Below are positions 16,798 to 27,471 of a DNA stretch of 64,000 nt, in pieces. This DNA is from Deltaproteobacteria bacterium (lineage in GTDB: Bacteria > Myxococcota > Kuafuiibacteriia > Kuafuiibacteriales > Kuafuiibacteriaceae): contig JADJPE010000005.1 in NCBI GenBank assembly GCA_016713425.1, positions 3,596,001-3,660,000 on the forward strand. Direction: 5' to 3'. Numbering within the stretch: the first letter of the stretch is position 1; each line of letters starts with the position of its first letter. Made by a program: the position numbers and the translations under genes. The notes under the pieces are model-generated. The model had not been told where the DNA came from and ran no database searches. It was given only the letters and a program-made list of their open reading frames with translations.

Positions 16798-18378
16798 ATT
16801 CAGCACGCGCCGGAGGCGCTTCGATGCGGCGGGGGTTCCATCTGCCACGATGACCATCCCGGCGTGCAGCGAGTAGCCCATCCCAACCCCGCCGCCATGA
16901 TGAAATGACACCCACGACGCGCCGTTGGCCGTGTTGATCAGCGCGTTCAGGATGGGCCAGTCGGCGATGGCGTCGCTGCCGTCCTTCATGGCTTCCGTTT
17001 CGCGGTAGGGCGACGCGACGCTGCCGCAGTCGAGATGATCGCGTCCGATGACGATGGGCGCTTTGACTTGCCCGCGGGTGACGAGATCGTTGAAGGCTTC
17101 GCCGACGAGGGCGCGCTCGCCCATGCCGAGCCAGCAAATGCGCGACGGAAGTCCCTGGAAGTGTACCTTGGCGCGCGCAAGGTCGATCCACTTCGAAAGA
17201 TGGGGTACGTCGGGCACCGCGGCCAGGAGAGCTTCCTCGGTGACTCGAATGTCGGCGGCGTCTCCCGACAACGCAACCCAACGGAACGGGCCTTTTCCTT
17301 CGCAGAAGAGCGGGCGAATGTAGGCCGGTACAAATCCTGGATAGGCGTAAGCGTCTTTGAATCCGCCTTTCTCGGCGCCAGCCCTCAAGTTGTTCCCGTA
17401 GTCGAACACATGCGCGCCCTGACGCATGAGAGAGACCATGGCCTCCACCTGTTTGGCCATGGATGCCTGGCTGGCCCGGACGTACGCCTGAGGGTCGCGT
17501 ATCCGGAGCGCCGCGGCTTCGGCGAGCGACTGGCCGCTCGTGACGTACCCGTGGAGGGGATCGTGGGCGCTCGTTTGGTCGGTGACGAGGTCTGGCACGA
17601 TGGCGCGCGAGGCCAGGTCGGCGAAGATGTCGGCCGCGTTGGCGCAAAGGCCCACCGACAGTGGCCGGCGGGCGAAGCGCGCCGCGTCCACTCGTCGCAG
17701 TGCATCGTCGAGCGTGGGCGCGACTTCATCGAGATAGCCGGTTTCGACGCGTCGCTGGATCCGAGCGGGATCGACGTCGATCCCCAGGAACGATGCGCCC
17801 AGCATGGTGGCGGCGAGCGGCTGTGCGCCGCCCATGCCGCCGAGGCCCCCCGATAGGATGAACCGCCCCGCCAGATCGTCGGTTCCGAAATGGGTCCGGC
17901 CAGCGGCCGCGAAGGTTTCGTAGGTTCCTTGCAAGATGCCTTGCGTTCCGATGTAGATCCAGGAACCGGCCGTCATCTGGCCGTACATGATGAGGCCCTT
18001 CTTCTCGAGGTCGTGGAATACGTCCCAGTTCGCCCATTGTCCGACCAGATTCGAGTTGGCGATAAGGACGCGCGGGGCATCCGGGTGGCTAGGGAGAACG
18101 CCGACCGGCTTGCCTGACTGGACGAGCAACGTTTCGTCGTCTTCGAGCGTGCGAAGTAGGTCGAGAATTCGATGGAAGCTCGGCCAGTCCCGCGCCGCTT
18201 TGCCGGTTCCTCCGTAGACCACGAGGTCCTCGGGGCGCTCCGCCACATCGGGATCGAGGTTGTGCTGAATCATCCGAAAGGCGGCTTCTTGGATCCAACC
18301 CTTACAGTGGAGTGTCGAGCCCGTCGGGGGCCGAATGAGCGGCATTGACTGAATCTGGCCGCTCGATCGATTCGACAC
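16708..18378 (-). CDS. hutU: Urocanate hydratase
   Basis: Urocanase converts urocanate to 4-imidazolone-5-propionate in histidine breakdown, using tightly bound NAD+ as an electrophile. The sequence is collinear with the family over all 556 aa: a CKGWIQEAAFRMIQHNLDP start, VVYGGTGKAARDW near 54, the LIANSNLVGQW and TAGSWIYIGTQGI blocks, the glycine-rich GGLGGMGGAQPLAA, and the late block DHLDCGSVASPYRETE. The C-terminal SWVSFHHGGGVGMGYSLHAG is diagnostic. No hutH, hutI or formimidoylglutamate gene is adjacent, so the rest of the pathway must lie elsewhere. It is divergent from tilS with a 67-bp gap, and its 3' end overlaps the DUF2878-like gene. Confidence 0.96.
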   Translation of the reverse strand: MSNRSSGQIQSMPLIRPPTGSTLHCKGWIQEAAFRMIQHNLDPDVAERPEDLVVYGGTGKAARDWPSFHRILDLLRTLEDDETLLVQSGKPVGVLPSHPDAPRVLIANSNLVGQWANWDVFHDLEKKGLIMYGQMTAGSWIYIGTQGILQGTYETFAAAGRTHFGTDDLAGRFILSGGLGGMGGAQPLAATMLGASFLGIDVDPARIQRRVETGYLDEVAPTLDDALRRVDAARFARRPLSVGLCANAADIFADLASRAIVPDLVTDQTSAHDPLHGYVTSGQSLAEAAALRIRDPQAYVRASQASMAKQVEAMVSLMRQGAHVFDYGNNLRAGAEKGGFKDAYAYPGFVPAYIRPLFCEGKGPFRWVALSGDAADIRVTEEALLAAVPDVPHLSKWIDLARAKVHFQGLPSRICWLGMGERALVGEAFNDLVTRGQVKAPIVIGRDHLDCGSVASPYRETEAMKDGSDAIADWPILNALINTANGASWVSFHHGGGVGMGYSLHAGMVIVADGTPAASKRLRRVLNSDPAMGVLRHADAGYDLAARTAKAHAIKR

Positions 18379-18445
18379 AAGTGTTGAACGAGACGACGGA
18401 TGCGTTCTGCCCTCGTGGGTTCGATGGGCTCGCTGGGCCCGACGA

Positions 18446-19675
18446 ATGGCGCGACGAAGGGAACCGACTTACGTGATTCTCGCTGAGCTTTCACGGGCCT
18501 TGAGTCGTCACGGCGTAGAGCCAGACTCGAGCGACAGCACCAAGGTGCTTGTGGCGTGTTCGGGCGGGCTCGACTCCGTGGTCCTTGCGCACGCGACCGT
18601 GAAGCGGCTCGGGGCGGCCCGAGTGATCCTCGGCCACGTCGACCACGGCGTCCGCCCCAACTCAGGCGAAGATGCCGCGTTTGTCGAGGCGTTGGCCCGT
18701 CGCTTGGGCACCCGATTCGTTTCGACGCGTTTGTCGCCGCCTTCCGCGGCCGAGGCTGTGTTGCGGACGTTGCGCTACCAGGTGCTCGAGCTTTGGCGGT
18801 CCGAGGTGGGCGCGGGGCTGATCCTGACCGCCCACAACCTCGACGACCAGGCCGAAACCGTTCTGCTCGAGCTCATCCGCGCGACGTCCCGTCGTTCTTT
18901 GCGGGGAATGCCCGCGTCTAGAGGTGCGCTCCTGCGCCCGCTTCTCCGTGTTCCCCGCCATCAGATTCGTCGCTACGCGGCGCGCGTTGGGCTGCTCTGG
19001 CGCGAGGATCCTTCCAATCTAGAGCCCCGATATCTCCGCAATCGAATCCGAAAGGAACTGTTGCCGCTCCTGGAGTGCCGATATCGAGCGGGCATCACGG
19101 GGCGCCTCGCGCGCATGACGGAGACCGCCGAAGTCCTTGCGGAGCCAGCGCCGGCGCCATCGACCCCGTCGGCCGACGGGCGTGCGCCGGCTGCGAGCCG
19201 GGCGGTCAACCCCGAGGCTGATGCTGTGCCCCAGCGCGGCGCAAAGCCTTTGGTGGACCGTTCGCGTTCGTTTCTGCCGCCCGAGGGCCTCAAGATCGAG
19301 CGGTCCGCCTGGCCTCTCGATGGGGGCACGATTCGGGGCACGATTCCGGATGGGCGGTCTTCCGCGGTCTTCGATGCAGCGGTTCTGAGCGAGCCTGTGG
19401 TGCGCCGCATGCAGCCGGGCGACCGAATTCGTCCTTTCGGGATGACCGGAAGGCGAAAACTCAAGGAAATCTTGCGCGAGGCTGGCGTTTTGAGGCACGC
19501 CCGGGCACATACGATGGTGGTCGCAAGACCAGACGGGGAAGTTCTCTGGGTGCCGGGTGTTGTTCGGTCTGGGTATGCGCCGGTGGGACCTGATACGCGG
19601 GACGTGTGGGTGTTCACCGTGGGCAAACGGAGTGAGTTGCGGGGCGACTCCACCCGAGTCACTCTAGAAGTCTAG
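18446..19675 (+). CDS. tilS: tRNA(Ile)-lysidine synthase
   Basis: TilS modifies C34 of the CAU-anticodon tRNA(Ile) to lysidine so that it reads AUA and is charged with isoleucine. The N-type ATP pyrophosphatase loop SGGLDS is at 39-44, followed by HVDHGVRPNS and the conserved TAHNLDDQAETVL. The segment RNRIRKELLPLLE typical of TilS follows. The 409 aa include a disordered Pro/Ala-rich insert near 225-265, where the family usually has its central domain. The C-terminal TilS domain is recognisable (MQPGDRIRPFGMTGRRKLKEIL). ftsH lies 99 bp downstream, a common pairing in bacteria. Confidence 0.92.
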   Translation: MARRREPTYVILAELSRALSRHGVEPDSSDSTKVLVACSGGLDSVVLAHATVKRLGAARVILGHVDHGVRPNSGEDAAFVEALARRLGTRFVSTRLSPPSAAEAVLRTLRYQVLELWRSEVGAGLILTAHNLDDQAETVLLELIRATSRRSLRGMPASRGALLRPLLRVPRHQIRRYAARVGLLWREDPSNLEPRYLRNRIRKELLPLLECRYRAGITGRLARMTETAEVLAEPAPAPSTPSADGRAPAASRAVNPEADAVPQRGAKPLVDRSRSFLPPEGLKIERSAWPLDGGTIRGTIPDGRSSAVFDAAVLSEPVVRRMQPGDRIRPFGMTGRRKLKEILREAGVLRHARAHTMVVARPDGEVLWVPGVVRSGYAPVGPDTRDVWVFTVGKRSELRGDSTRVTLEV

Positions 19676-19774
19676 AGGAAGGGATGGGCGCGGTGTGAGT
19701 ACGCCGCTTCCTCACCGGGCGGACCTGGAGAACGAGAGTGCGCAAGAGCGTGCTTCGGAAAGCGCGAAGGAACG

Positions 19775-21745
<1,971 letters not shown>

Positions 21746-21836
21746 ACCGTCTTCTCGTCGGTGCTCACCACGTGCGTGCCCACGGCCGCGAGTTCGGGAG
21801 CGACGAGGTACGTGTCGCTGAGCCTAGCGGCCGATA

Positions 21837-23084
21837 TCAGCTATTTGTGGCCGGCCCTGGCAGGTGGTCGAGGACCGATCTTGCCAGGGCAGCCACGCGT
21901 TCGGGTGGCGGCGGATTGCCGAGCTTACAGGATCGAATCACGTCATCGAGATCGTCCGAGCGCCCATAGGCACGCTCGAGGAAATGCAGAACATCGGTGA
22001 CCGTCAGTCCCAAGCGCAGCGTGAGCTCGATGGCCCTCAGATACCGGCGGTCGCTCGAAATCAGTGCCGGGCGATGATTGATGCCCCGGAACAGATCGGT
22101 GAGCCGTAGAAAGCCTTCCACCGTCGTTTTCAGATTTTGGGCGTCGCCTTCTTGGTTCTCCCATTCGTCGATGGCGATCCGGAACTGGATGATGCCGCGC
22201 TTGTCTGCGGCACGCACGTAGGCATAGGCCGGCAGCCGAGTGAACGTCTCGATCTCACGCTTCAGACCGAGCGCGACCTCGATGGCCCTCGTTTCACCGC
22301 CGTAGGCGAGCCAGTTGGCCGCGTTGTTCACATAGATGTGGAGGTCCGTAAACGCGGCGCGAAGGCGGATCGCCCGCGTCGTGGCATCAGCATAGCGCGG
22401 AAGGAGCCGCTCGAGGTCCTCTTTGCTTAGTGCCTTGAGGATCGTTGCCGTCGCGGCCTCGAGGCATTGGGCGCACCGACTCCGAAACTCCTGCACATCA
22501 CCCAGGAGCCACCATCGATCGCTCTCGGGGGTAAATTGGCCGATTCGGTGCTGGAACGTGACGAAGTCCGACCGGAGCATCGCCGCCAAGGCCGCGATGG
22601 ATCCGCCGACGTCGGAACCCTCGGCCTCGCCGTGCCCACCGACGACCCGCTCGATCTCGCTTTCGCGATCATCTCGAATGGGGGCCGGTGGCCCGTCCTG
22701 AACCATGGCGTCAAAGGCTGAGTCGACGTCCGGATCGACCGCGGCCAGCACGGTGTTCTTGGCGGGAAACGCCGCGACGAGCCGCTGCGCGGCGCGCCAT
22801 GTCTCCATCACGATCCGCTCGATTTCGGGGATCAATTCATACCAGACCGTCGGCTCGGGAGGGCCAAGTTGGGCGAGCTCGTACTTCACCAGATCGAGCC
22901 CATCGACCACGTGGAGTGCGGTCCGGCAGGTGTTCAGGGCGTCCATGTTGCGCTGGCGGATCGTGGGATCGGCGATGTTCGCGACCACACTGGCGGCACG
23001 CGGCCCTAGGAACTCCTGAAGCTCGGCGGGAAACGGAGGTGACCCCTTGGCCACTGAGGCGTGCGCCTGGCTCGCTTGAGGCAC
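21837..23084 (-). CDS. Uncharacterised cytoplasmic protein, mostly helical
   Basis: I do not recognise the family. The 415-aa product lacks a signal peptide and membrane helices and has few cysteines. Long amphipathic helices dominate. Tryptophan-containing blocks such as TPESDRWWLLGDVQEF and NNAANWLAYGG suggest a folded protein, and a glycine-rich acidic loop sits near 150. The C-terminal third (LRLGLTVTDVLHFLERAYGRSD) looks like a compact helical domain. Codon use fits its neighbours. It converges on ftsH across 91 bp and lies 68 bp upstream of the end region of the DsbA-like gene, but no context predicts its role. Confidence 0.72.
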   Translation of the reverse strand: MPQASQAHASVAKGSPPFPAELQEFLGPRAASVVANIADPTIRQRNMDALNTCRTALHVVDGLDLVKYELAQLGPPEPTVWYELIPEIERIVMETWRAAQRLVAAFPAKNTVLAAVDPDVDSAFDAMVQDGPPAPIRDDRESEIERVVGGHGEAEGSDVGGSIAALAAMLRSDFVTFQHRIGQFTPESDRWWLLGDVQEFRSRCAQCLEAATATILKALSKEDLERLLPRYADATTRAIRLRAAFTDLHIYVNNAANWLAYGGETRAIEVALGLKREIETFTRLPAYAYVRAADKRGIIQFRIAIDEWENQEGDAQNLKTTVEGFLRLTDLFRGINHRPALISSDRRYLRAIELTLRLGLTVTDVLHFLERAYGRSDDLDDVIRSCKLGNPPPPERVAALARSVLDHLPGPATNS

Positions 23085-23152
23085 GGACGTACCTTAGCAA
23101 GGCATCCATCCGTTCGACCAGGTGGGTCTGAATGCGTCTTGTGCGGACAGGC

Positions 23153-23935
23153 CTAAAGCCGCTTTTCGCCCTTCTCGACCACGATCTTGGCGTAGTACTC
23201 GCTCCTACCCACACCGCTCTTCTTGGCCTTCTCGAGCTCTTCTTTCACGAGCGCATCGAAGGCGGGGAAGGGCTGAGCACCGCTCAAGAATCGCCCGTTG
23301 ATGAAGAAGGCCGGTGTTCCGCGGGCCCCCAGTGTCATCGCGAGGCGCTGGTCCTTCATGATGTCGTCCTTGTAGCGCTGCTCTTTGACGCACGTCTTGA
23401 ACTTGTCGACCTTGAGGCCGATCTGTCCGGCGTACTGGACGAGCTCGTCGTCGCCAAGGCTCTTCTGGTTTTCAAACAGCTTGTCATGCATCTCCCAGAA
23501 CTTGCCCTGCTCGTGGGCGCACATCCCAGCCATCGCGGCCGGCATAGCGCGCTGGTGGAAGCTCAGCGGATTGTTCTTGAAGACCACGCGGACGTCGTTG
23601 CCGTATTTCTCGATGATCTGAGCGAGCGTGGGGCCGACCCGCTGACAGAATGGGCATTGGAAGTCCGAGACTTCAACGATGGTGACCCAGGCGTCCGCCG
23701 GGCCTTTGGCCGGAGACGTGCCCACGTCGAAAGCGTAGACCTTCTCTGGATCCGGGCGCGCAGGTGCTTGGGGCACGGGCGCGGCGGCGGGCTTGGCCTT
23801 AGCCAGCTCGTCCAGTTTCTCGAGGATCTTCTTCTGGTCCCGCTTGATCTCCTTGATTTCGTTCGGATCGACGCAACCGCCGAGCCCGAGTCCCAGGACG
23901 ATTAAAGGGGTCAGGCCCTTGACTGCCAACTTCAT
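23153..23935 (-). CDS. DsbA/thioredoxin-like lipoprotein oxidoreductase
   Basis: The protein has a type II signal (LIVLGLGLGGC, lipid Cys21), a short coiled segment with KRDQKKILEKLDELAK (about 31-47), a Pro/Ala linker and a thioredoxin-fold domain. The redox motif is CPFC (94-97) in VSDFQCPFCQRVGP, and the cis-proline loop is GARGTPAFFINGR. A DsbA-type helical insert lies between them. This layout matches periplasmic DsbA-family thiol oxidases or isomerases such as ScsC/BdbD-like proteins. The start is the ATG at 23935, which has GGAGG eight bases upstream; a start five codons earlier is less likely. No dsbB or vkor gene is nearby, so its redox partner is unknown. Confidence 0.88.
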   Translation of the reverse strand: MKLAVKGLTPLIVLGLGLGGCVDPNEIKEIKRDQKKILEKLDELAKAKPAAAPVPQAPARPDPEKVYAFDVGTSPAKGPADAWVTIVEVSDFQCPFCQRVGPTLAQIIEKYGNDVRVVFKNNPLSFHQRAMPAAMAGMCAHEQGKFWEMHDKLFENQKSLGDDELVQYAGQIGLKVDKFKTCVKEQRYKDDIMKDQRLAMTLGARGTPAFFINGRFLSGAQPFPAFDALVKEELEKAKKSGVGRSEYYAKIVVEKGEKRL

Positions 23936-24009
23936 GCTTTGAACCTCCACGCCGCCCTATATCCGACAACGGTTTCGCCTGTCCAACCAAACGCACGACT
24001 GGAAACGCG

Positions 24010-27000
24010 CTACTCGGGCTGACTTGGGGGGGCCGGGGGAACGATGATGATGACATCACGGGTGTCGACGACCGTTACGCCGTCCGCAACCACATCGATA
24101 AATGCACGAAACATCTGGGGCTCCGCGGTTGCGGCTCGACAGGCTTCGCCCGCATCGTTCTCGTTCTGCGCGTCGACGCGGAAGCTGAGCCGGGTCCCCG
24201 GGACGACGTTCTGAAAGCTGTCGAGCTCTGGGCTTGGTGGGGTCAAGTCGGCGGGGATCGGATCCGGGGCGCACGTGTCGAGCGTACTCGCCGACACCGG
24301 GACGATTCGGCGAATGAAGCAGGACGTGAGCAGGCCGCTTGCCGCGAGTTCATCCGGATCCGGTCGGATCACGGTGGTGACGGTGAAGGGCGCGAAGTGC
24401 ACCAACGCCTCGATGCCAGCGACGACGGTTCCGCCAAGACCTCTTCCCTCGTCGTCGATTTGATAGCTCAAAGGACAATCGCCCGCGGCGCTCGGCGGGA
24501 CGCCCTCGCCATCGAGACCGGTGCAGCACTCATCGGCGGCGCAGCCCGCGGGGCGGGCGGTGCCGAATCGATCCCAGGCGCAGGTGGGCACCGCGGCCTC
24601 GGTCGCTTGTGCGATCCCATAGGGGAGGGTGAGTGGCTCGTAAGCGAGGTCCGATCGACACGTCGCGATGCATGACGAATCGCCCTCGGTCACGCTCGAG
24701 AAGGGCACGAGTGGCGTGGCATTGCCGATCGTGTTGCCGTCGTCGGCGCCCGGACAATCGGCCGACGATCGTGCGTACGCTTGGCCATCTACACGGACGT
24801 CGACGAAATAGAAGCCGGCTGAGTCCGAGCCTTCTCCGTCCGCGGGCTCGTCGTCACGTGTGTCACCAAACGCGGTGATGCCGATGTAATACGGCGGCGA
24901 GCCGGTGAGCGTTCCATCGAATCGCGAATCGACGATGTGGTAGTTGAGAATGTCGTCGACTTGTGAGCCTCCCGCCTGGACTTCACCGTTTTGGTCGACG
25001 ACGACGATGAGGCTGTCGAGCGCCGAACCGAGCCGGGCGGCGAACGTCTCGATGACCAGGCGGCGGCCGCTCAGGTTGTTGCCATCGAGGCGGAACCAGT
25101 CGATGTCGTGGCCGACCGGATCCTCGATGCGACCGAAGAAATGTTCTGTGCCGCGTGTGCACTGACTTTGGAAGATCGAGTCAATGTCGCCATCCGTCAG
25201 CGACCGTGGAAGGCGCGCGTTGGCGATCGTGATGACCCGCGCGCCGATGTCGAAGAGGGCCGTCTTCACGTTCTCGACGCTGGCCGCCGTGATGCTCGGG
25301 TCCGCGCTTTGGTACTCGCGGCCCTCGTGGCTCAGGGCGTCGGTGATGTGCACGACGATCGGAAGGCTGTCGCTTCGGAACCCGACGCCGCCGATGGTGC
25401 CGTCCGCGACGCCCGGAACCAGGCCAACGGCCGGATCGAAAGCGGGCGTTTGACCGCCCGGCCACGATGTCCCGGCCCCGGTGGCGATCTGGTAGAGCGC
25501 TTCGAGTCCCGACTCGGGAATGTTGCCGCCACTCGCGGAGACTGCCTCGAGCGCGTCCACCGCGGCTTGCGCGCGCGTTACGTCGGTGGTGACCCGGGTC
25601 TGTATCTCAAAGGGTCGATCCGAGTAGGACGGATTGCCGAATGGCACGACCGGATAGTCCTCGAACGAGGTCACGGAAAAGGCGGCGTCGGGGACGGAGG
25701 TCGTGACACCAGGAACGATGACGTTGGAGAGGCTCGCCTGGAGATTCGCGATCTCGTCGCGCATGGATGACGTCGTGTCGATGTTGATCGCGAGGTCGGC
25801 GCGGTCGATGTCGGTATCCTCGAACACGAGGGGCGCATCTTCGACCGGCCCCAAGGGCGGAAGCACGAAGTAAAAGCCGACAATGCCGCTTGCTGCGCTG
25901 CAAGGGCTGCTTCCAAAGGCGATCTCCGCCGTATCTTGAAACCCATCGCCGTCGCTGTCTGCCCGGTGCGCATCGGTGCTTCCCGGGCATCCCAGCTCAT
26001 CGGCGTCTCGTAGGCCGTCTCCGTCCGAGTCGAGATCGCGGAAATCGAAGATACCGTCGCCGTCGGTGTCGTCAGGGCGCGTGGAGAGGTCGGTGTCGGT
26101 GACCTCATCGCGATCGAGGTGGCCGTCTTGGTCGCTGTCGTCGTCGCGGAAGTCGGGGACATCGTCGCCGTCGCCATCGCGGGTGCCCTCGATCGCATCG
26201 GCGATGGTGTCGCCGTCCGAATCCAGGTCGATGAAGTCAGGTTGACCGTCGTTGTCGGTATCTACGGCTTCGGATGCGGGGTCGGCGTCTCCCGCTTCGT
26301 CGCGATCGAGGATGCCGTCGCCATCGCTGTCGATGTCCTGGAAATTGGGGATGCCATCTTGGTCCAGATCGGCTGTGCCTTCCTCGGCGTCAGCGATCGA
26401 GTCCCCATCGGCGTCGAGGTCCCGGAAATCGGGGACGCCGTCGAAGTCGGTATCGACGGGCCTCGACGTGATGGAGATGTCTCCGGCCTCTTCACGATCC
26501 GAGATGCCGTCGTCGTCGGAATCGCTGTCCAGACTGTCGGGCACGCCGTCGCCGTCGGTATCGATCGATCCATCGCCTTCGTCTCGGTCTGAGATTCCGT
26601 CCGAATCCTGATCCCGAAACTGTGATCCCGCGTCTCCATGACCTGATCCCGCGTCCCCATTGTCAGGGCCTGCGTCGCCCGTGCTTGCTGCGTCGCTCGA
26701 GACTGCGTCACCCGAACCCGTGTCACCCGAACCCGTGTCACCCGAACCCGTGTCGCCTGATCCCGCGTCGCCTGAGCTCGAATCGGTTGAGCTCGAATCG
26801 CCCACCGAACCATCATCGCTCGAGCTTCCGTCGGCGCTGCTTCCGTCCGTTCCCGCGTCTTCGTCGTTTACGTGTCCATCGGGGGCGCCGTCATGTCCGT
26901 TCGCCGCGTCCGCGCCGGCGTCGTCCAGCCCCGAGCCATCGGGGGCCTTGGCATCGGTCTGTCCCGTCGACGCGTCGTACCCACTCGGTGCCGGCGGATC

Positions 27001-27114
27001 GCCACACGCGCCTAGAAATAGGGCGAGGAGCAGACCGAAGGCGTACGCCAAAGGACGCTTGTGTCCTTGGTCAAAGCGGCAGACGACGGCGTGGGACCGG
27101 GGAGAGGAAAACAC
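24010..27114 (-). CDS. Surface lipoprotein with type-3 calcium repeats and a von Willebrand A-like domain
   Basis: A signal of type II ends at LFLGAC (Cys37). Residues about 40-165 form a disordered Asp/Gly/Ser-rich linker with tandem SGDTG units. Residues about 170-410 contain roughly ten thrombospondin type-3-like, calcium-binding repeats (DSDGDGIPDS/DxDxDG pattern). A von Willebrand A-like domain follows, with a MIDAS-type motif INIDTTSSM near 445 and later HITDALSHEG. The last 300 residues are beta-rich and contain cysteine-bearing loops (CAADECCTG). The arrangement suggests an outer-surface adhesin or matrix-binding lipoprotein that needs Ca2+. It is downstream of rpoZ by 43 bp. Function is inferred from architecture only. 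Confidence 0.82.
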   Translation of the reverse strand: MFSSPRSHAVVCRFDQGHKRPLAYAFGLLLALFLGACGDPPAPSGYDASTGQTDAKAPDGSGLDDAGADAANGHDGAPDGHVNDEDAGTDGSSADGSSSDDGSVGDSSSTDSSSGDAGSGDTGSGDTGSGDTGSGDAVSSDAASTGDAGPDNGDAGSGHGDAGSQFRDQDSDGISDRDEGDGSIDTDGDGVPDSLDSDSDDDGISDREEAGDISITSRPVDTDFDGVPDFRDLDADGDSIADAEEGTADLDQDGIPNFQDIDSDGDGILDRDEAGDADPASEAVDTDNDGQPDFIDLDSDGDTIADAIEGTRDGDGDDVPDFRDDDSDQDGHLDRDEVTDTDLSTRPDDTDGDGIFDFRDLDSDGDGLRDADELGCPGSTDAHRADSDGDGFQDTAEIAFGSSPCSAASGIVGFYFVLPPLGPVEDAPLVFEDTDIDRADLAINIDTTSSMRDEIANLQASLSNVIVPGVTTSVPDAAFSVTSFEDYPVVPFGNPSYSDRPFEIQTRVTTDVTRAQAAVDALEAVSASGGNIPESGLEALYQIATGAGTSWPGGQTPAFDPAVGLVPGVADGTIGGVGFRSDSLPIVVHITDALSHEGREYQSADPSITAASVENVKTALFDIGARVITIANARLPRSLTDGDIDSIFQSQCTRGTEHFFGRIEDPVGHDIDWFRLDGNNLSGRRLVIETFAARLGSALDSLIVVVDQNGEVQAGGSQVDDILNYHIVDSRFDGTLTGSPPYYIGITAFGDTRDDEPADGEGSDSAGFYFVDVRVDGQAYARSSADCPGADDGNTIGNATPLVPFSSVTEGDSSCIATCRSDLAYEPLTLPYGIAQATEAAVPTCAWDRFGTARPAGCAADECCTGLDGEGVPPSAAGDCPLSYQIDDEGRGLGGTVVAGIEALVHFAPFTVTTVIRPDPDELAASGLLTSCFIRRIVPVSASTLDTCAPDPIPADLTPPSPELDSFQNVVPGTRLSFRVDAQNENDAGEACRAATAEPQMFRAFIDVVADGVTVVDTRDVIIIVPPAPPSQPE
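26711..26755. repeat. 15-bp tandem repeat in the surface lipoprotein linker
   Basis: Three 15-bp units (cccgaacccgtgtca; the last ends in g) are nearly identical and continue into degenerate copies on both sides. They encode the Ser-Gly-Asp-Thr-Gly repeat of the linker, in frame. Confidence 0.8.
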
Positions 27115-27157
27115 CGCCTCAGCCTAACATGGCGGTATCGGGCGACCGGAGGGCGGG

Positions 27158-27460
27158 CTAAATAAACTTCGGGGTCCCAGAAACAGGGCCCGTCGAAGGG
27201 CTTGTGTCTCTAATGGGTTCCCCGTATTTCGCTTTGAGCTCCGCGGGCGTCGCCCTCATGACCTCGTCGAGATCCTTGTCGAAACGGACCTGGTCGGCGG
27301 CGATCTCGCGGAGCGCCAGGACCGGTGCTTTGTTCTTGGAGTTGTCGACGAGCAGCGCGGCCCCTTTCAGGATTTGCCGGGCGCGCCGGGTGGCGAGCAA
27401 AACGAGCGCAAAGCGGTTCTCGACCCGCTGAAGGCAGTCCTCGACGGTAACTCTTGCCAT
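27158..27460 (-). CDS. rpoZ: DNA-directed RNA polymerase omega subunit
   Basis: Omega binds the beta-prime subunit and helps assemble RNA polymerase. The N-terminal block MARVTVEDCLQRVENRFALVL is the family hallmark, followed by RRARQILKG and the KAPVLALREIA segment. At 100 aa it has the usual length. It starts 11 bp after the pyruvate kinase stop, so the two are almost certainly on one transcript. The more common neighbours gmk and spoT are absent here. Confidence 0.95.
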   Translation of the reverse strand: MARVTVEDCLQRVENRFALVLLATRRARQILKGAALLVDNSKNKAPVLALREIAADQVRFDKDLDEVMRATPAELKAKYGEPIRDTSPSTGPVSGTPKFI

Positions 27461-27471
27461 TGGTGTGGGAT

